From assembly GCA_910577925.1 (NCBI GenBank), contig CAJTOI010000001.1, positions 190,528 through 254,527 of the forward strand: 64,000 nt of DNA, written 5' to 3'. The first letter of the stretch is position 1. Every line of letters starts with the position of its first letter. A program made the position numbers and the translations under genes. Positions 52,549 through 61,855 of the stretch are shown here, piece by piece. The notes beneath the pieces are model-generated. The model was not told the DNA's origin and ran no database searches. It was given only the letters and a program-made list of their open reading frames with translations. Origin of the DNA: an uncultured Roseburia sp. Lineage in GTDB: Bacteria > Bacillota > Clostridia > Lachnospirales > Lachnospiraceae.

Positions 52549-53859
52549 TTAATCCTCAAACAATGCCCGAAGGAGTGCTATCTCTTCCTCAAAGTCAAAC
52601 TTTTCCTCTGTCGTCTGTCTTAAGAATGCATTCACCGCACCAATCTTAGCAACTGCATAATCGATTTCCCGATTAGAACCGCTTTTATATGCGCCGATGT
52701 TAATCAGATCCTCCGCTTCATTGTAGGTTGCCAGAACATTTTTGAGCCTGCCGGCCAATGCCTTGTGCTCTCCGCTTGCAATCGCACTCATGACTCGCGA
52801 GATACTCTGCAGTACATCGATTGCGGGATAATGGTTCTTATGCCCGAGCCGCCTTGACAACATAATATGCCCGTCTAGGATGCTTCGTGCCGTGTCCGTA
52901 ATCGGCTCGTTGAAATCGTCGCCGTCCACCAGCACCGTATACAGCCCCGTAATAGAGCCGCGCACGTCGGTTCCGGCCCGCTCGAGCAGCTTCGGCATCT
53001 CCGAGTACACACTCGGCGGATACCCCCTGGTCACCGGCGGTTCGCCGGATGCAAGCCCGATCTCTCTCTGCGCCATAGAAAAACGTGTCAGGGAATCCAT
53101 CATCAAAAGCACATCTTTTCCCTGACTTCGAAAATATTCTGCGATTGCCGTGGCCGTTTTGGCCGCTTTATTTCGAATCAACGCCGGTTTGTCCGAGGTT
53201 GCCACCACCACTACCGAACGTCTCATACCTTCCTCTCCAAGGTCGCGCTCCACAAACTCGCGCACCTCACGTCCCCGCTCTCCGATGAGTGCAATGACAT
53301 TGATATCCGCCTTTGTATTTCTGGCAAACATACCGAGCAGCGTGCTCTTGCCGACACCGGAACCCGCGAAGATGCCGATACGCTGTCCCTTTCCGACCGT
53401 CAGAAGTCCGTCCACCGCCTTGACTCCGAGCGGCAGCACCTCATCGATAATCTTCCGGCTCATCGGATCCGGCGGCTGTGCCTCCACCGGGCTTTCGGCT
53501 GACAGCAGAATCTCTGCACAGTCCGTAGGCCTTCCGATTCCGTCTAATGTATGTCCCAGCAGTGCATCCCCCACCTTGACGGTAAGCGGATGCCCCGTAT
53601 TTTCAACGATACATCCGACTCCGATTCCCTCCACATTGTCAAAGGGCATCAGAAGCAGCCGTTTATCCCGAAATCCGACAACTTCTGCCATAACCGAGTT
53701 TCCGGTCTCCTGGTCCAGTATAATGCGGCACAAATCGTTTAATTTTGCGTCCGGTCCCACCGACTCAATGGTAAGACCTACGATTTTTACTACCTTTCCC
53801 AGCTGATTGAAATATTTCTTATCGGCCAGCTGACGGTATTTATCAAATTTATGCGTCAT
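52549..53859 (-). CDS. fliI: Flagellar export ATPase FliI
   Basis: A 436-residue ATPase homologous to F1-beta. Walker A AGSGVGKST at about 165-173 and Walker B LLMMDSLTRF are intact. The hexamer promotes entry of export substrates. It overlaps neither neighbour; fliH lies upstream. Confidence 0.97.
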   Translation of the reverse strand: MTHKFDKYRQLADKKYFNQLGKVVKIVGLTIESVGPDAKLNDLCRIILDQETGNSVMAEVVGFRDKRLLLMPFDNVEGIGVGCIVENTGHPLTVKVGDALLGHTLDGIGRPTDCAEILLSAESPVEAQPPDPMSRKIIDEVLPLGVKAVDGLLTVGKGQRIGIFAGSGVGKSTLLGMFARNTKADINVIALIGERGREVREFVERDLGEEGMRRSVVVVATSDKPALIRNKAAKTATAIAEYFRSQGKDVLLMMDSLTRFSMAQREIGLASGEPPVTRGYPPSVYSEMPKLLERAGTDVRGSITGLYTVLVDGDDFNEPITDTARSILDGHIMLSRRLGHKNHYPAIDVLQSISRVMSAIASGEHKALAGRLKNVLATYNEAEDLINIGAYKSGSNREIDYAVAKIGAVNAFLRQTTEEKFDFEEEIALLRALFED

Positions 53860-53871
53860 TTTGCCTCATCC

Positions 53872-54690
53872 TTATGAAGAAAGTGAACGGATATCTTTTA
53901 TCAGATTTTCCAGCTGCGTACCGAGACTACAATCAAATACGCCCGAATCCGTCTCTATCACACAACTGTTTCCGTCCATTGTGGAATCCGCCAGAATCTC
54001 CAATTCGATATCATGGCCCACACGGTCTAAAATTTCCTCCTTGTGCGTCTCAAGGAACCGGACATTCCCGGAAGAAACTTTTATGCGGAAAGATTTCTCC
54101 CCCTCGACATTCATTATCGCATCGTCAATCAAATGCATCAGAATATGTTTTTTGTTGTCAAACTGAATGTGAAATACTTTATTGAACACTTCCAGGATCA
54201 CATCCACCAGGTCATGCTCCATGTCATCCCGCCGCCTGCGGTAATCGGATTCCAATAAACGGGTCTTCTCGGAATATGTCTGCTCCAATTCGGCCCGCGC
54301 CGCCTCCAGCTCACTTTGGGCGGCCGTCTTTCCCTCTTCATAGCCTTGACTTTTGGAAGCTTCACGGATTCCGTCCGCACTGTTCTGTGCCTCTGTGACA
54401 ATCGCCTCCGCCTGGCCTCTCGCCTCCGCTAAAATGCGTTCTGCCTCGGCTTTTGCCTCCGCCACATAATCGATCTCCGGCTCGGGCTCTATGGGTGTCC
54501 CCAAATCCTCCGCAAAGAGACCTTCCGTAAATGTCCGGGCTCCTTCCCGCTCCGCGGCACCCTCTCCCTTTGCCTGCGCGGTCGCCGTCTGCCGGGCATT
54601 TTTCTTCATCAGCTCCGACACTATCTCGTTGCTGTTAATCACCCGCGCATCCTCTGTCCGCACAAACCACTGTTTATAAAGATTAGACAA
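53872..54690 (-). CDS. fliH: Flagellar export regulator FliH
   Basis: A 272-residue FliI-binding protein. A long Ala/Glu-rich helix with repeated small residues (VAEAKAEAERILAEARGQAE) in the middle is typical, and the C-terminal domain resembles the V-ATPase E subunit. Its start overlaps fliG by eight bases. Confidence 0.92.
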   Translation of the reverse strand: MSNLYKQWFVRTEDARVINSNEIVSELMKKNARQTATAQAKGEGAAEREGARTFTEGLFAEDLGTPIEPEPEIDYVAEAKAEAERILAEARGQAEAIVTEAQNSADGIREASKSQGYEEGKTAAQSELEAARAELEQTYSEKTRLLESDYRRRRDDMEHDLVDVILEVFNKVFHIQFDNKKHILMHLIDDAIMNVEGEKSFRIKVSSGNVRFLETHKEEILDRVGHDIELEILADSTMDGNSCVIETDSGVFDCSLGTQLENLIKDIRSLSS

Positions 54691-55699
54691 CTATCTCGTC
54701 ACCTCCGCCTCTGGAGATAACAATCTCACCTGCATCCTCCAATTTACGAATCACACTGACGATCTTCTGCTGCGCCTCCTCCACGTCTTTCATACGCACA
54801 GGTCCCATAAATTCCATATCTTCCTTAATCATAGCAGCAAGGCGCTTCGACAGGTTTTTAAAGATCACATTCTGAACTTCCTCGTTCGCAGCCTTAAGCG
54901 CCACACCGAGGTCCGAATTATCCACATCACGCAGCACTCTCTGAATCGCGCGGTCGTCCAGCAGCAGGATATCTTCGAATACGAACATTTTCTTTCGAAT
55001 CTCGTCCGCCAGCTCCGGCTCTTCGATTTCCAGAGATTCCATAATATGCTTCTCCGTGGAACGGTCTACGGTATTCAAGATGTTTACGATTGCATCCACA
55101 CCTCCGACAATCGTGTAATCCTGATTTACCAGTGATGCCAGTTTCCGTTCAAGCACACGCTCCACCTCCTTGATGACATCCGGGGATGTGCGGTCCATCA
55201 TCGCGATACGCTTCGCCACATCCGCCTGTTTCTCGGGCGGAAGCGCTCCGAGCACCATAGACGCCTGTGCTGCCGTCAGATACGACAGAATCATTGCGAT
55301 CGTCTGCGGATGCTCATCCTGAATAAAGTTTAACAGCTGGCTCGGATCCGTCTTTCTGACAAACTCAAACGGCCGCACCTGCAGCGATGCCGTAAGTTTT
55401 GTAATGACTTCCTGCGCCCGCTCGTTTCCGAGCGCTTTGTCCAGCAGCTCCTTCGCATAACCGATACCGCCTTCCGCGATATACTGCTGAGCCAGGCAGA
55501 CCTGATAGAACTCATTCAGAATATCTTCCTTCACCTGCGGCGAAACACTTCTCGTATTTGCAATTTCCAACGTGAGCTCTTCGATTTCGTCTTCTTTCAG
55601 ATGGCGAAACACGTCTGCCGACCGCTCGGGCCCTAATGCTATCAATAAAATTGCCGCTTTCTGAAGCCCGTTGAAGTTTTCATCTTTTTTTGCTGCCAT
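54683..55699 (-). CDS. fliG: Flagellar switch protein FliG
   Basis: A 338-residue rotor protein with N-terminal MS-ring contact, a middle ARM domain and a C-terminal torque domain whose charged helix includes RDVDNSDLGVALKAA. It couples MotA to rotation. Three bases separate it from fliF. Confidence 0.97.
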   Translation of the reverse strand: MAAKKDENFNGLQKAAILLIALGPERSADVFRHLKEDEIEELTLEIANTRSVSPQVKEDILNEFYQVCLAQQYIAEGGIGYAKELLDKALGNERAQEVITKLTASLQVRPFEFVRKTDPSQLLNFIQDEHPQTIAMILSYLTAAQASMVLGALPPEKQADVAKRIAMMDRTSPDVIKEVERVLERKLASLVNQDYTIVGGVDAIVNILNTVDRSTEKHIMESLEIEEPELADEIRKKMFVFEDILLLDDRAIQRVLRDVDNSDLGVALKAANEEVQNVIFKNLSKRLAAMIKEDMEFMGPVRMKDVEEAQQKIVSVIRKLEDAGEIVISRGGGDEIVV

Positions 55700-55702
55700 A
55701 GG

Positions 55703-57304
55703 TCATTCCCACTCCTCATTCAGCCAGTTGCGCAGCAATGACGCAGCGGCCTCTGGATTTTCCTCTACAAATTTTTCAATGAGAAGCCTCGTCTCAGATT
55801 TCTCATTATATCCGATGTCTGCCATCTGATCCTGATTCTCTCTGGTCGACTCAAGCAGGCTCTCCACGGAAAGTTCTTCCTCGTATTCTGCTTCCTTGTC
55901 TTTTCTGGTACCGCGGAACACCACGAATCCCAAAAGCAGAAGGATAATCACCGTCAGCGCAATCTGCAGATAGTCGGAGAAAGTTCTTCCTCCGGTAGAA
56001 TACTGGAACATCGGTTCCGTATATGCGATAATGCTGATACTCTCCGCCGGAAAGCCGGTCGCATTTGCAATCATCGTATAGTAATCTTCGTCCACGTCCA
56101 TGCGGACCGGAGCGCTGTTCGCCGCGATATACTCCTGAAAAGACATATCCGCAAGCGCGCCTGATTCCCGCAGCGTATCCTCGTCGTAAACCACATAATT
56201 TTTTGCCACGATCGCAATCGAAGAATCCTCGACATTTACCTTGCCCGGCGACGACTGAATATCGGTCACTTTTTCGTTGTTCTGATACACGGTCGTCTGG
56301 TCCGTGACATTCGACTCCGTATATTCGTTATCCTCCAGCGTATAGGTGGTATCGTCGTTCGGGTCGGTTCCCGGCGTGGCAGCCGCGCCCCCTACACTGT
56401 TCGATTCGTATGTACTCTGCTCGCCGATCATCCCGTTGGTCTGCCCATCCGGTGCAGAAAACTCTCTGGAAGTCTCTCTCTTAGTGTCAAAATCCACATC
56501 CAGATTCAGCGCAATCTCAACATGGTCATACAGTGAACCGCCTACCAGCACATCCTTTATCTCGCTCTTGATCAGGTTTTCTTTCTTCTCTTGAAGGGAA
56601 AGCTGGCTGCTCGCCGTTCCCATCACCGTATTGCTGTCCCCGCCGGAAAACAGGACATTCGACTCCGAATCCAGAATCAAAATGTTGTCCGTGCTTTTAT
56701 TTCCGATCTGTGTCGCGATAAACTGCGCAACCCCAGCCGACTGCTCCTCCGTCATTTCCCCTGAGAGCGTGAGGATTACCGCCGCAAATGCTTCCTGCTC
56801 CCGCGCCAAAATCGTTCCGTCGTCATTCGGGATATCCAGATCGACCGTTGCCGTCTCAACATTGGCAAGCGTCGCCAAATGCTCCGCAAAATGCTCCTCC
56901 AGATACCGCTCGTAGCGCTTGGTCTTATCCGCTTCCGTGGAGCTGAAACCGCCTTCAAAAACATTCTCAATGCCGTAGCCGCTGCTGGGGATCCCGTTAT
57001 CGGCAAGAAGGAAGTTGGCCGCAATCTCATGCTTCTCATTCACAAGAAACGTCAGACCGTCCTGCGACAGCTCGTACTCAATCGACCCGTCCGACTCCAG
57101 CATCTCTTTTACTTTGCTCGCGTCGGCCGTCGTCTCACATCTTACCAGCTCCACCATCACCGGCGTACTGACAACAAGCGCCAGTATCACAAGCGCCAGC
57201 AGAATCGCTCCCGTGATGCTTCCAAGTACGATCTTCTGCTTCGTGTTAAACTTTTTCCACCACTCAACAATCTGATTTAAAACTTTTTGAATCTGTTCTG
57301 GCAT
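55703..57304 (-). CDS. fliF: Flagellar MS-ring protein FliF
   Basis: A 533-residue ring protein: N-terminal transmembrane helix about 25-48, two ring-building domains, a Thr/Asp-rich loop, a second transmembrane helix near 455-475 and a C-terminal FliG-binding tail (EENPEAAASLLRNWLNEE). Length fits Firmicutes FliF. Confidence 0.97.
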   Translation of the reverse strand: MPEQIQKVLNQIVEWWKKFNTKQKIVLGSITGAILLALVILALVVSTPVMVELVRCETTADASKVKEMLESDGSIEYELSQDGLTFLVNEKHEIAANFLLADNGIPSSGYGIENVFEGGFSSTEADKTKRYERYLEEHFAEHLATLANVETATVDLDIPNDDGTILAREQEAFAAVILTLSGEMTEEQSAGVAQFIATQIGNKSTDNILILDSESNVLFSGGDSNTVMGTASSQLSLQEKKENLIKSEIKDVLVGGSLYDHVEIALNLDVDFDTKRETSREFSAPDGQTNGMIGEQSTYESNSVGGAAATPGTDPNDDTTYTLEDNEYTESNVTDQTTVYQNNEKVTDIQSSPGKVNVEDSSIAIVAKNYVVYDEDTLRESGALADMSFQEYIAANSAPVRMDVDEDYYTMIANATGFPAESISIIAYTEPMFQYSTGGRTFSDYLQIALTVIILLLLGFVVFRGTRKDKEAEYEEELSVESLLESTRENQDQMADIGYNEKSETRLLIEKFVEENPEAAASLLRNWLNEEWE

Positions 57305-57322
57305 GTTTTACGACTCCATTCA

Positions 57323-57637
57323 TCAAATCTGCATGTTCATGATTTCTTTGTATGCTTCCAACGCCTTGTCCCGCACCGCAGTTGTATACTGAAGTGCCGA
57401 GAGCGCCTTCGCCTCCGCGATCTGCATGTCATGCGGGTTGTCCGCCTGCCCCAGCGCGAACTTTATCTTCTCCGATTCCGCACTGTTCTGCAGACTGTTT
57501 GTCTCATTCAGCATCTCAAGCGCAGAAGACAGCACTGAATCAAACGTCCGGTCCGCATCATCCGCCAGCAGTGTGCGCTGTGAAACCGCGTCCATATAAT
57601 CCGCACGGGTAACTCCTGTCAATATACTCACATCCAT
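57323..57637 (-). CDS. fliE: Flagellar rod adaptor FliE
   Basis: A 104-residue protein joining the MS ring to the rod. FALGQADNPHDMQIAEAKAL and the C-terminal AVRDKALEAYKEIMNMQI are family typical. Confidence 0.94.
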   Translation of the reverse strand: MDVSILTGVTRADYMDAVSQRTLLADDADRTFDSVLSSALEMLNETNSLQNSAESEKIKFALGQADNPHDMQIAEAKALSALQYTTAVRDKALEAYKEIMNMQI

Positions 57638-57680
57638 CTCTCATTCCTCACTTCTGTATCATATTAGCGATCGTCAAAAA

Positions 57681-58121
57681 CTATTCCCCAATTTTGAGCG
57701 CCGCCTGCACCATGCTCTTGCTCGCGTTGAACGCTGTCGTATTTGCCTCATATGCCCTCGTGGCATCAATCAGGTTCGTCATCTCCGTCACCGTGTTGAC
57801 ATTGGGATAAAACACATAGCCGTTTTCGTCCGCATCGGGATGTGACGGATCATACACCATCCGCAGTTCCGTCTCCGTGTCCTCTTTCACCGAGACCACT
57901 TTTACTCCGTTTCCGACCGCCCGCGCTCTGGCAGACTCATAATACTGTGTAAAAGGCGTTACCGTCTTCTCCGCAAAAGTCACGATTTTGCGCCGGTAAG
58001 GCGTTCCGTCCTCGGTGCGCGTCGTGTTTACGTTCGCAACGTTCTGCGCGATCGTGTCAATGCGGAACCGCTCCGCCGTCATGCCGGTGGCACTGATATT
58101 AAATGCCTGAAATAATCCCAT
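57681..58121 (-). CDS. flgC: Proximal rod protein FlgC
   Basis: A 146-residue rod subunit with FNISATGMTAERFRIDTIAQ at the N-terminus and the ATRAYEANTTAFNASKSM helix at the C-terminus. It follows flgB by ten bases. Confidence 0.96.
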   Translation of the reverse strand: MGLFQAFNISATGMTAERFRIDTIAQNVANVNTTRTEDGTPYRRKIVTFAEKTVTPFTQYYESARARAVGNGVKVVSVKEDTETELRMVYDPSHPDADENGYVFYPNVNTVTEMTNLIDATRAYEANTTAFNASKSMVQAALKIGE

Positions 58122-58131
58122 AATCTACCTC

Positions 58132-58530
58132 CTATTTCAAAACTGTCTGCAGGCGTTTAAATTCGCTGCTGATAGAATTTGTCAAAAGCTGATATTTTAA
58201 CTGTTCACTGGCAAGCTCAACGTTCTCCGTATCCACATCTACGTTGTTCTTATCCAGACGATAAGAATAATTGGCGGCATCCGTATAGGACTCCACCGTC
58301 AGATCATCCAGACGGGTATTCATTCCCCGCACACGCTTTGCAAGCGTCTGAGCGTATTTTCCCTTTCCCAATTCCCGCTCAAGTATCCCGGAGAACGCCA
58401 CGTCCTGTCTCTTATAACCCGGTGTATCTACATTCGCAAGATTGTTCGCGATCACGTTTTCGCGAAGCCAGCTCGCATCCGCCGCCTTATCCATGATATT
58501 AATATAGTCAAATGCGTCCGTGGTAAACAT
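58132..58530 (-). CDS. flgB: Proximal rod protein FlgB, first gene of fla/che
   Basis: A 132-residue rod subunit. Start set at MFTTDAFDYINI, with AAAGGAG upstream; a longer frame to 58566 includes the ribosome site and is rejected. NVIANNLANVDTPGYKRQDV is the family signature. It heads the operon, 67 bases after the promoter. Confidence 0.96.
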   Translation of the reverse strand: MFTTDAFDYINIMDKAADASWLRENVIANNLANVDTPGYKRQDVAFSGILERELGKGKYAQTLAKRVRGMNTRLDDLTVESYTDAANYSYRLDKNNVDVDTENVELASEQLKYQLLTNSISSEFKRLQTVLK

Positions 58531-58596
58531 CCCTCGTCTCCTTTCATCTTCCATCGTTCTACACATTATTGCAAATTAGCAGAAATACCTTTCTTA

Positions 58597-58624
58597 ATTA
58601 TAAAGTATGTTTGAAAAAAAACAA
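58597..58624 (-). promoter_or_regulatory. fla/che operon promoter (sigma-A type)
   Basis: TTGTTT and TATAAT with a 16-base spacer on the minus strand. A T8 run overlaps the -35. The 331-base gap between codY and flgB holds only this promoter, the CodY-like box and the codY terminator. No open frame with a ribosome site was seen in it. Confidence 0.65.
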
Positions 58625-58656
58625 GTACTTTTTGACGATTTTTACATGATGTTGTA

Positions 58657-58671
58657 GAATTTCAGGAAATC
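58657..58671 (-). promoter_or_regulatory. CodY-box-like site upstream of fla/che
   Basis: GATTTCCTGAAATTC matches the CodY consensus AATTTTCWGAAAATT at 11 of 15 positions, about 33 bases upstream of the -35. In Bacillus CodY represses the fla/che promoter. The match is moderate and could be chance. Confidence 0.4.
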
Positions 58672-58812
58672 AGCTACTACATCTTTGCATATATCCCTTT
58701 CCGTATACTTTATTTGGTAGTTGCAGCCATGCCGGCAATCCCCCTTTCAAACTTTTCCCTTCACTGCTACTTTTTTCCTATGCGTTCCGGCTAAAAAAAA
58801 GCACAAAAAAAC

Positions 58813-58838
58813 AGGACTTACAAATATCTGTAAGTCCT
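58813..58838 (-). terminator. Terminator of codY
   Basis: A perfect 10-bp stem, AGGACTTACA with TGTAAGTCCT, and a six-base loop, followed on the minus strand by GTTTTTTTGTGC and a further T8. It separates codY from fla/che. Confidence 0.85.
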
Positions 58839-58861
58839 ATCGGTATTTTTCGCCATTTTTT

Positions 58862-59644
58862 TTACTTTTTTTGGTTCTGTTTTTTAATTTTATCCAGTTC
58901 GTCAAAGACTACGTCATTCAAAACCTTGATATATGTCCCCTTCATGCCGGAGGATCTCGACTCAATCACGCCGGCGCTCTCGAATTTGCGCAGTGCGTTG
59001 ACAATCACGGAGCGGGTAATCCCTACACGGTCCGCAATCTTGCTCGCCACAAGGATTCCCTCCCTGCCGTCCATCTCATCGAAAATATGCGTAATCGCCT
59101 CAAGCTCCGAGAAAGACAGTGTGCCGATCGCCGACTTGACGATCTGTATCTTTCTGGTCTCCTCCGCATTTTCCTCATTCACGGATCTCATCATCTCAAG
59201 GCCTACAATGGTTGTCCCATACTCGCTTAAAATAATATCGTCAATATCATACTGGCTGTCCTGCCGGTAGACAAACAGCGTCCCGAGCCGCTCCCCCGCA
59301 ATATCAACCGGCGTGATAATCGCCGTATATTTTTTTATGTCATCCACAAAGCCCAGCGTCTCCAGATTGACGTTCTCCTTTGTGGACAAAATCCCAAGCA
59401 GCCGCTCATTGAGCAGCGGATCTATAAATCCCCCCACCTCATCCGCAATCAGCTCCCGTATCTCGTCCACACCCCTGCAGACACCGGCGCCCAACACCTT
59501 TCCCTTTTTGCTGATCACAAGAACGTTCGATTCCAGAATTTCTTTGAGCACATCACAGATATCATTAAATACCACCTTGGAAGAATTGTTATTGTGCAGT
59601 AATTTATTGATTTTTCTGGTTTTATCTAATAATTGTACGCTCAT
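58862..59644 (-). CDS. codY: GTP- and branched-chain-amino-acid-sensing repressor CodY
   Basis: A 260-residue global regulator, the usual length. Start is the ATG with GGAGG seven bases upstream (MSVQLLDKTRKINKLL). The N-terminal GAF domain binds Ile, Leu and Val; the C-terminal winged helix includes ASKIADRVGITRSVIVNALR at 200-219, close to the family consensus. It lies between topA and the fla/che operon, as in Bacillus apart from missing hslVU and xerC. A CodY-box-like site covers its own promoter. Confidence 0.97.
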   Translation of the reverse strand: MSVQLLDKTRKINKLLHNNNSSKVVFNDICDVLKEILESNVLVISKKGKVLGAGVCRGVDEIRELIADEVGGFIDPLLNERLLGILSTKENVNLETLGFVDDIKKYTAIITPVDIAGERLGTLFVYRQDSQYDIDDIILSEYGTTIVGLEMMRSVNEENAEETRKIQIVKSAIGTLSFSELEAITHIFDEMDGREGILVASKIADRVGITRSVIVNALRKFESAGVIESRSSGMKGTYIKVLNDVVFDELDKIKKQNQKK

Positions 59645-59690
59645 GGCCGTGCCTCCTATCGAATCAGAACTGTTTTTCACTGTGATTTAT

Positions 59691-59719
59691 ATTTTAACAT
59701 GTTTATTCTGAAAATTCAA
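59691..59719 (-). promoter_or_regulatory. codY promoter
   Basis: TTGAAT and TAAAAT with a 17-base spacer on the minus strand, 46 bases before the codY start. Confidence 0.6.
59702..59716 (-). promoter_or_regulatory. CodY box over the codY promoter
   Basis: AATTTTCAGAATAAA matches the CodY consensus AATTTTCWGAAAATT at 12 of 15 positions, including the whole left half. It overlaps the -35 and spacer, so binding should block polymerase. This predicts autorepression. Confidence 0.6.
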
Positions 59720-59749
59720 TATTTTGGCAATATTTCGCCTACTTTTCTC

Positions 59750-61837
59750 TCAATTCTCTTTATTTTCAGCAGTTTTATCCGCTGCCGCGTAACCGCACTG
59801 TGCGTCGGCACAAACGGTCTTGCTGCCTTTGACGACCATATACCCGCCGCATTTGGGGCACTTTTCGGCGACAGGCTTCGACCAGCTCATGAAATCGCAC
59901 TCCGGATTATCCTCACAGCCATAGTATTTCCTGCCTTTTTTTGTCTTGCGCAGCACGATCTCCTTTCCGCATTTCGGACAGGGAACGCCGATTTTCTCAA
60001 GGTAAGGTTTGGTATTCCGGCAGTCCGGGAATCCCGGGCACGCAAGAAATTTCCCGTGCGGGCCGTATTTCACCACCATGTTGCGGCCGCAGAGCTCGCA
60101 GACGACATCCGTCACTTCATCTTCGATTTTAATCTTTTCCAGCTCCTGCTGCGCGGCATCTACCGCCGTTTTCAAATCCGGATAGAAATTGCGCACGACC
60201 GCTTTCCAGCCCACCTCTCCGTCTCCTACGCTGTCTAGCAGCGACTCCATGTTCGCGGTAAACCGTTCATTCACAATGCTCGGAAACGATTCCTTCATGA
60301 TCTGGTTTACCACTTCTCCAAGCTCCGTCACATAGAGGTTTTTCGTCTCCTTTACCACATAGCGCCGCCCCAGAAGTATCGTGATGGTCGGCGAATAGGT
60401 GCTCGGCCTCCCGATTCCAAGCTCTTCCATCGTTTTTACCAGAGAGGCCTCCGTATAGTGCGCCGGCGGCTGTGTAAAGTGCTGCTTTTCCTCTAATTCT
60501 TTCAGGGACAGCACTGTGTTTTCGTCAATACTTCCAAGCAGCAGGTTCCGCTCCTCTTTTTCATCCTCGTCACTCGTGTACACCGACATAAACCCGTCAA
60601 ACGCGATCTTTGACGCCGCCACTCCAAACCGGTAAGTCCCCGCACTGATTTTTACATTGGTCGTCTCATAGACCGCAGACGACATCCGGCTTGCCGCAAA
60701 CCGCTTCCAGATCAGCTGATACAGACGGAACTGGTCTCTCGTCAGAGACTCTTTGACCGCGGCCGGTGTCCGTCTGATATCCGAAGGCCGAATCGCCTCG
60801 TGCGCGTCCTGAATTTTGGCGCCTCCGGACTTGGCCGTATGCTGCGTCGCCGCATAGCGCTCACCGTAAGCCTCTGTGATATACGCTCTGGCCTGTGCAT
60901 CCGCCTCCTCCGAGATCCGCACGGAATCGGTTCTCAAGTACGTGATCAGTCCGACGGTCCCCTCTCCCTTCACGCTCACGCCCTCGTACAGCTGCTGCGC
61001 GATGCGCATTGTCTTGGAAATCGGGAAATTGAGCGCCTTAGAGGCTTCCTGCTGCAGCGTGCTTGTGGTAAACGGCAGAGGCGCTTTCTTTACCCGCTCA
61101 CCCTTTTTGACCTCCAGTACCCGGAATGTCTCCTGCCGGATTTCATTCATGACCTGTTCCATCTCTTCCCGGGAAGAGACCGTGCGCTTTCCGTTTTGAT
61201 CCCCCTGAAATTTTGCGGTCAGCAATTTCTTTTCCCCTTTTACGGCAAGCCGCGCCTCAAGACTCCAGTACTCCTCCGGAATAAACGCGTTAATCTCCTC
61301 TTCCCTGTCACAGATAATGCGCAGCGCCACCGACTGTACACGGCCGGCGCTCAAGCCGCGGCGCACTTTTGCCCATAGCACCGGACTGATCTGATATCCC
61401 ACCATCCGGTCCAAAATTCTTCTTGTCTGCTGTGCGTCCACAAGATTCATATCGATACTGCGCGGCTGTTTTAAGGATGCCTTGACCGCACTCTGTGTAA
61501 TCTCGTTGAATGTGATGCGCTGCACCTCTTTTGTGTCCAGCTTGAGCGCCTGAGACAGATGCCAGGAAATCGCCTCCCCCTCGCGGTCCGGGTCGGTTGC
61601 AAGATAGACTTTGTCCGCCTTCTTTACCTCTTTGCGCAGCTTTGCCAGGATTTCCCCCTTTCCCCGTATCGTAATGTACTTGGGTTCGAAATCGTTTTCA
61701 AAATCAATTCCCATCTGACTTTTCGGCAAATCACGCACATGTCCGTTCGATGCCACTACCTCATAGTTTTTTCCGAGAAATTTCTTGATGGTCTTTACTT
61801 TTGCCGGGGACTCCACGATCACAAGGTACTTCGCCAT
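59750..61837 (-). CDS. topA: DNA topoisomerase I
   Basis: A 695-residue type IA topoisomerase relaxing negative supercoils. The Toprim domain opens YLVIVESPAKVKTIKKFLG, the active Tyr lies in GLITYLRTDSVRIS, and three C-terminal zinc ribbons carry CELCGRN, CPKCGKE and CPKCGGY. Order dprA-topA is the Firmicutes norm. Confidence 0.97.
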   Translation of the reverse strand: MAKYLVIVESPAKVKTIKKFLGKNYEVVASNGHVRDLPKSQMGIDFENDFEPKYITIRGKGEILAKLRKEVKKADKVYLATDPDREGEAISWHLSQALKLDTKEVQRITFNEITQSAVKASLKQPRSIDMNLVDAQQTRRILDRMVGYQISPVLWAKVRRGLSAGRVQSVALRIICDREEEINAFIPEEYWSLEARLAVKGEKKLLTAKFQGDQNGKRTVSSREEMEQVMNEIRQETFRVLEVKKGERVKKAPLPFTTSTLQQEASKALNFPISKTMRIAQQLYEGVSVKGEGTVGLITYLRTDSVRISEEADAQARAYITEAYGERYAATQHTAKSGGAKIQDAHEAIRPSDIRRTPAAVKESLTRDQFRLYQLIWKRFAASRMSSAVYETTNVKISAGTYRFGVAASKIAFDGFMSVYTSDEDEKEERNLLLGSIDENTVLSLKELEEKQHFTQPPAHYTEASLVKTMEELGIGRPSTYSPTITILLGRRYVVKETKNLYVTELGEVVNQIMKESFPSIVNERFTANMESLLDSVGDGEVGWKAVVRNFYPDLKTAVDAAQQELEKIKIEDEVTDVVCELCGRNMVVKYGPHGKFLACPGFPDCRNTKPYLEKIGVPCPKCGKEIVLRKTKKGRKYYGCEDNPECDFMSWSKPVAEKCPKCGGYMVVKGSKTVCADAQCGYAAADKTAENKEN

Positions 61838-61855
61838 TTTTACCGCTCCTTTATG

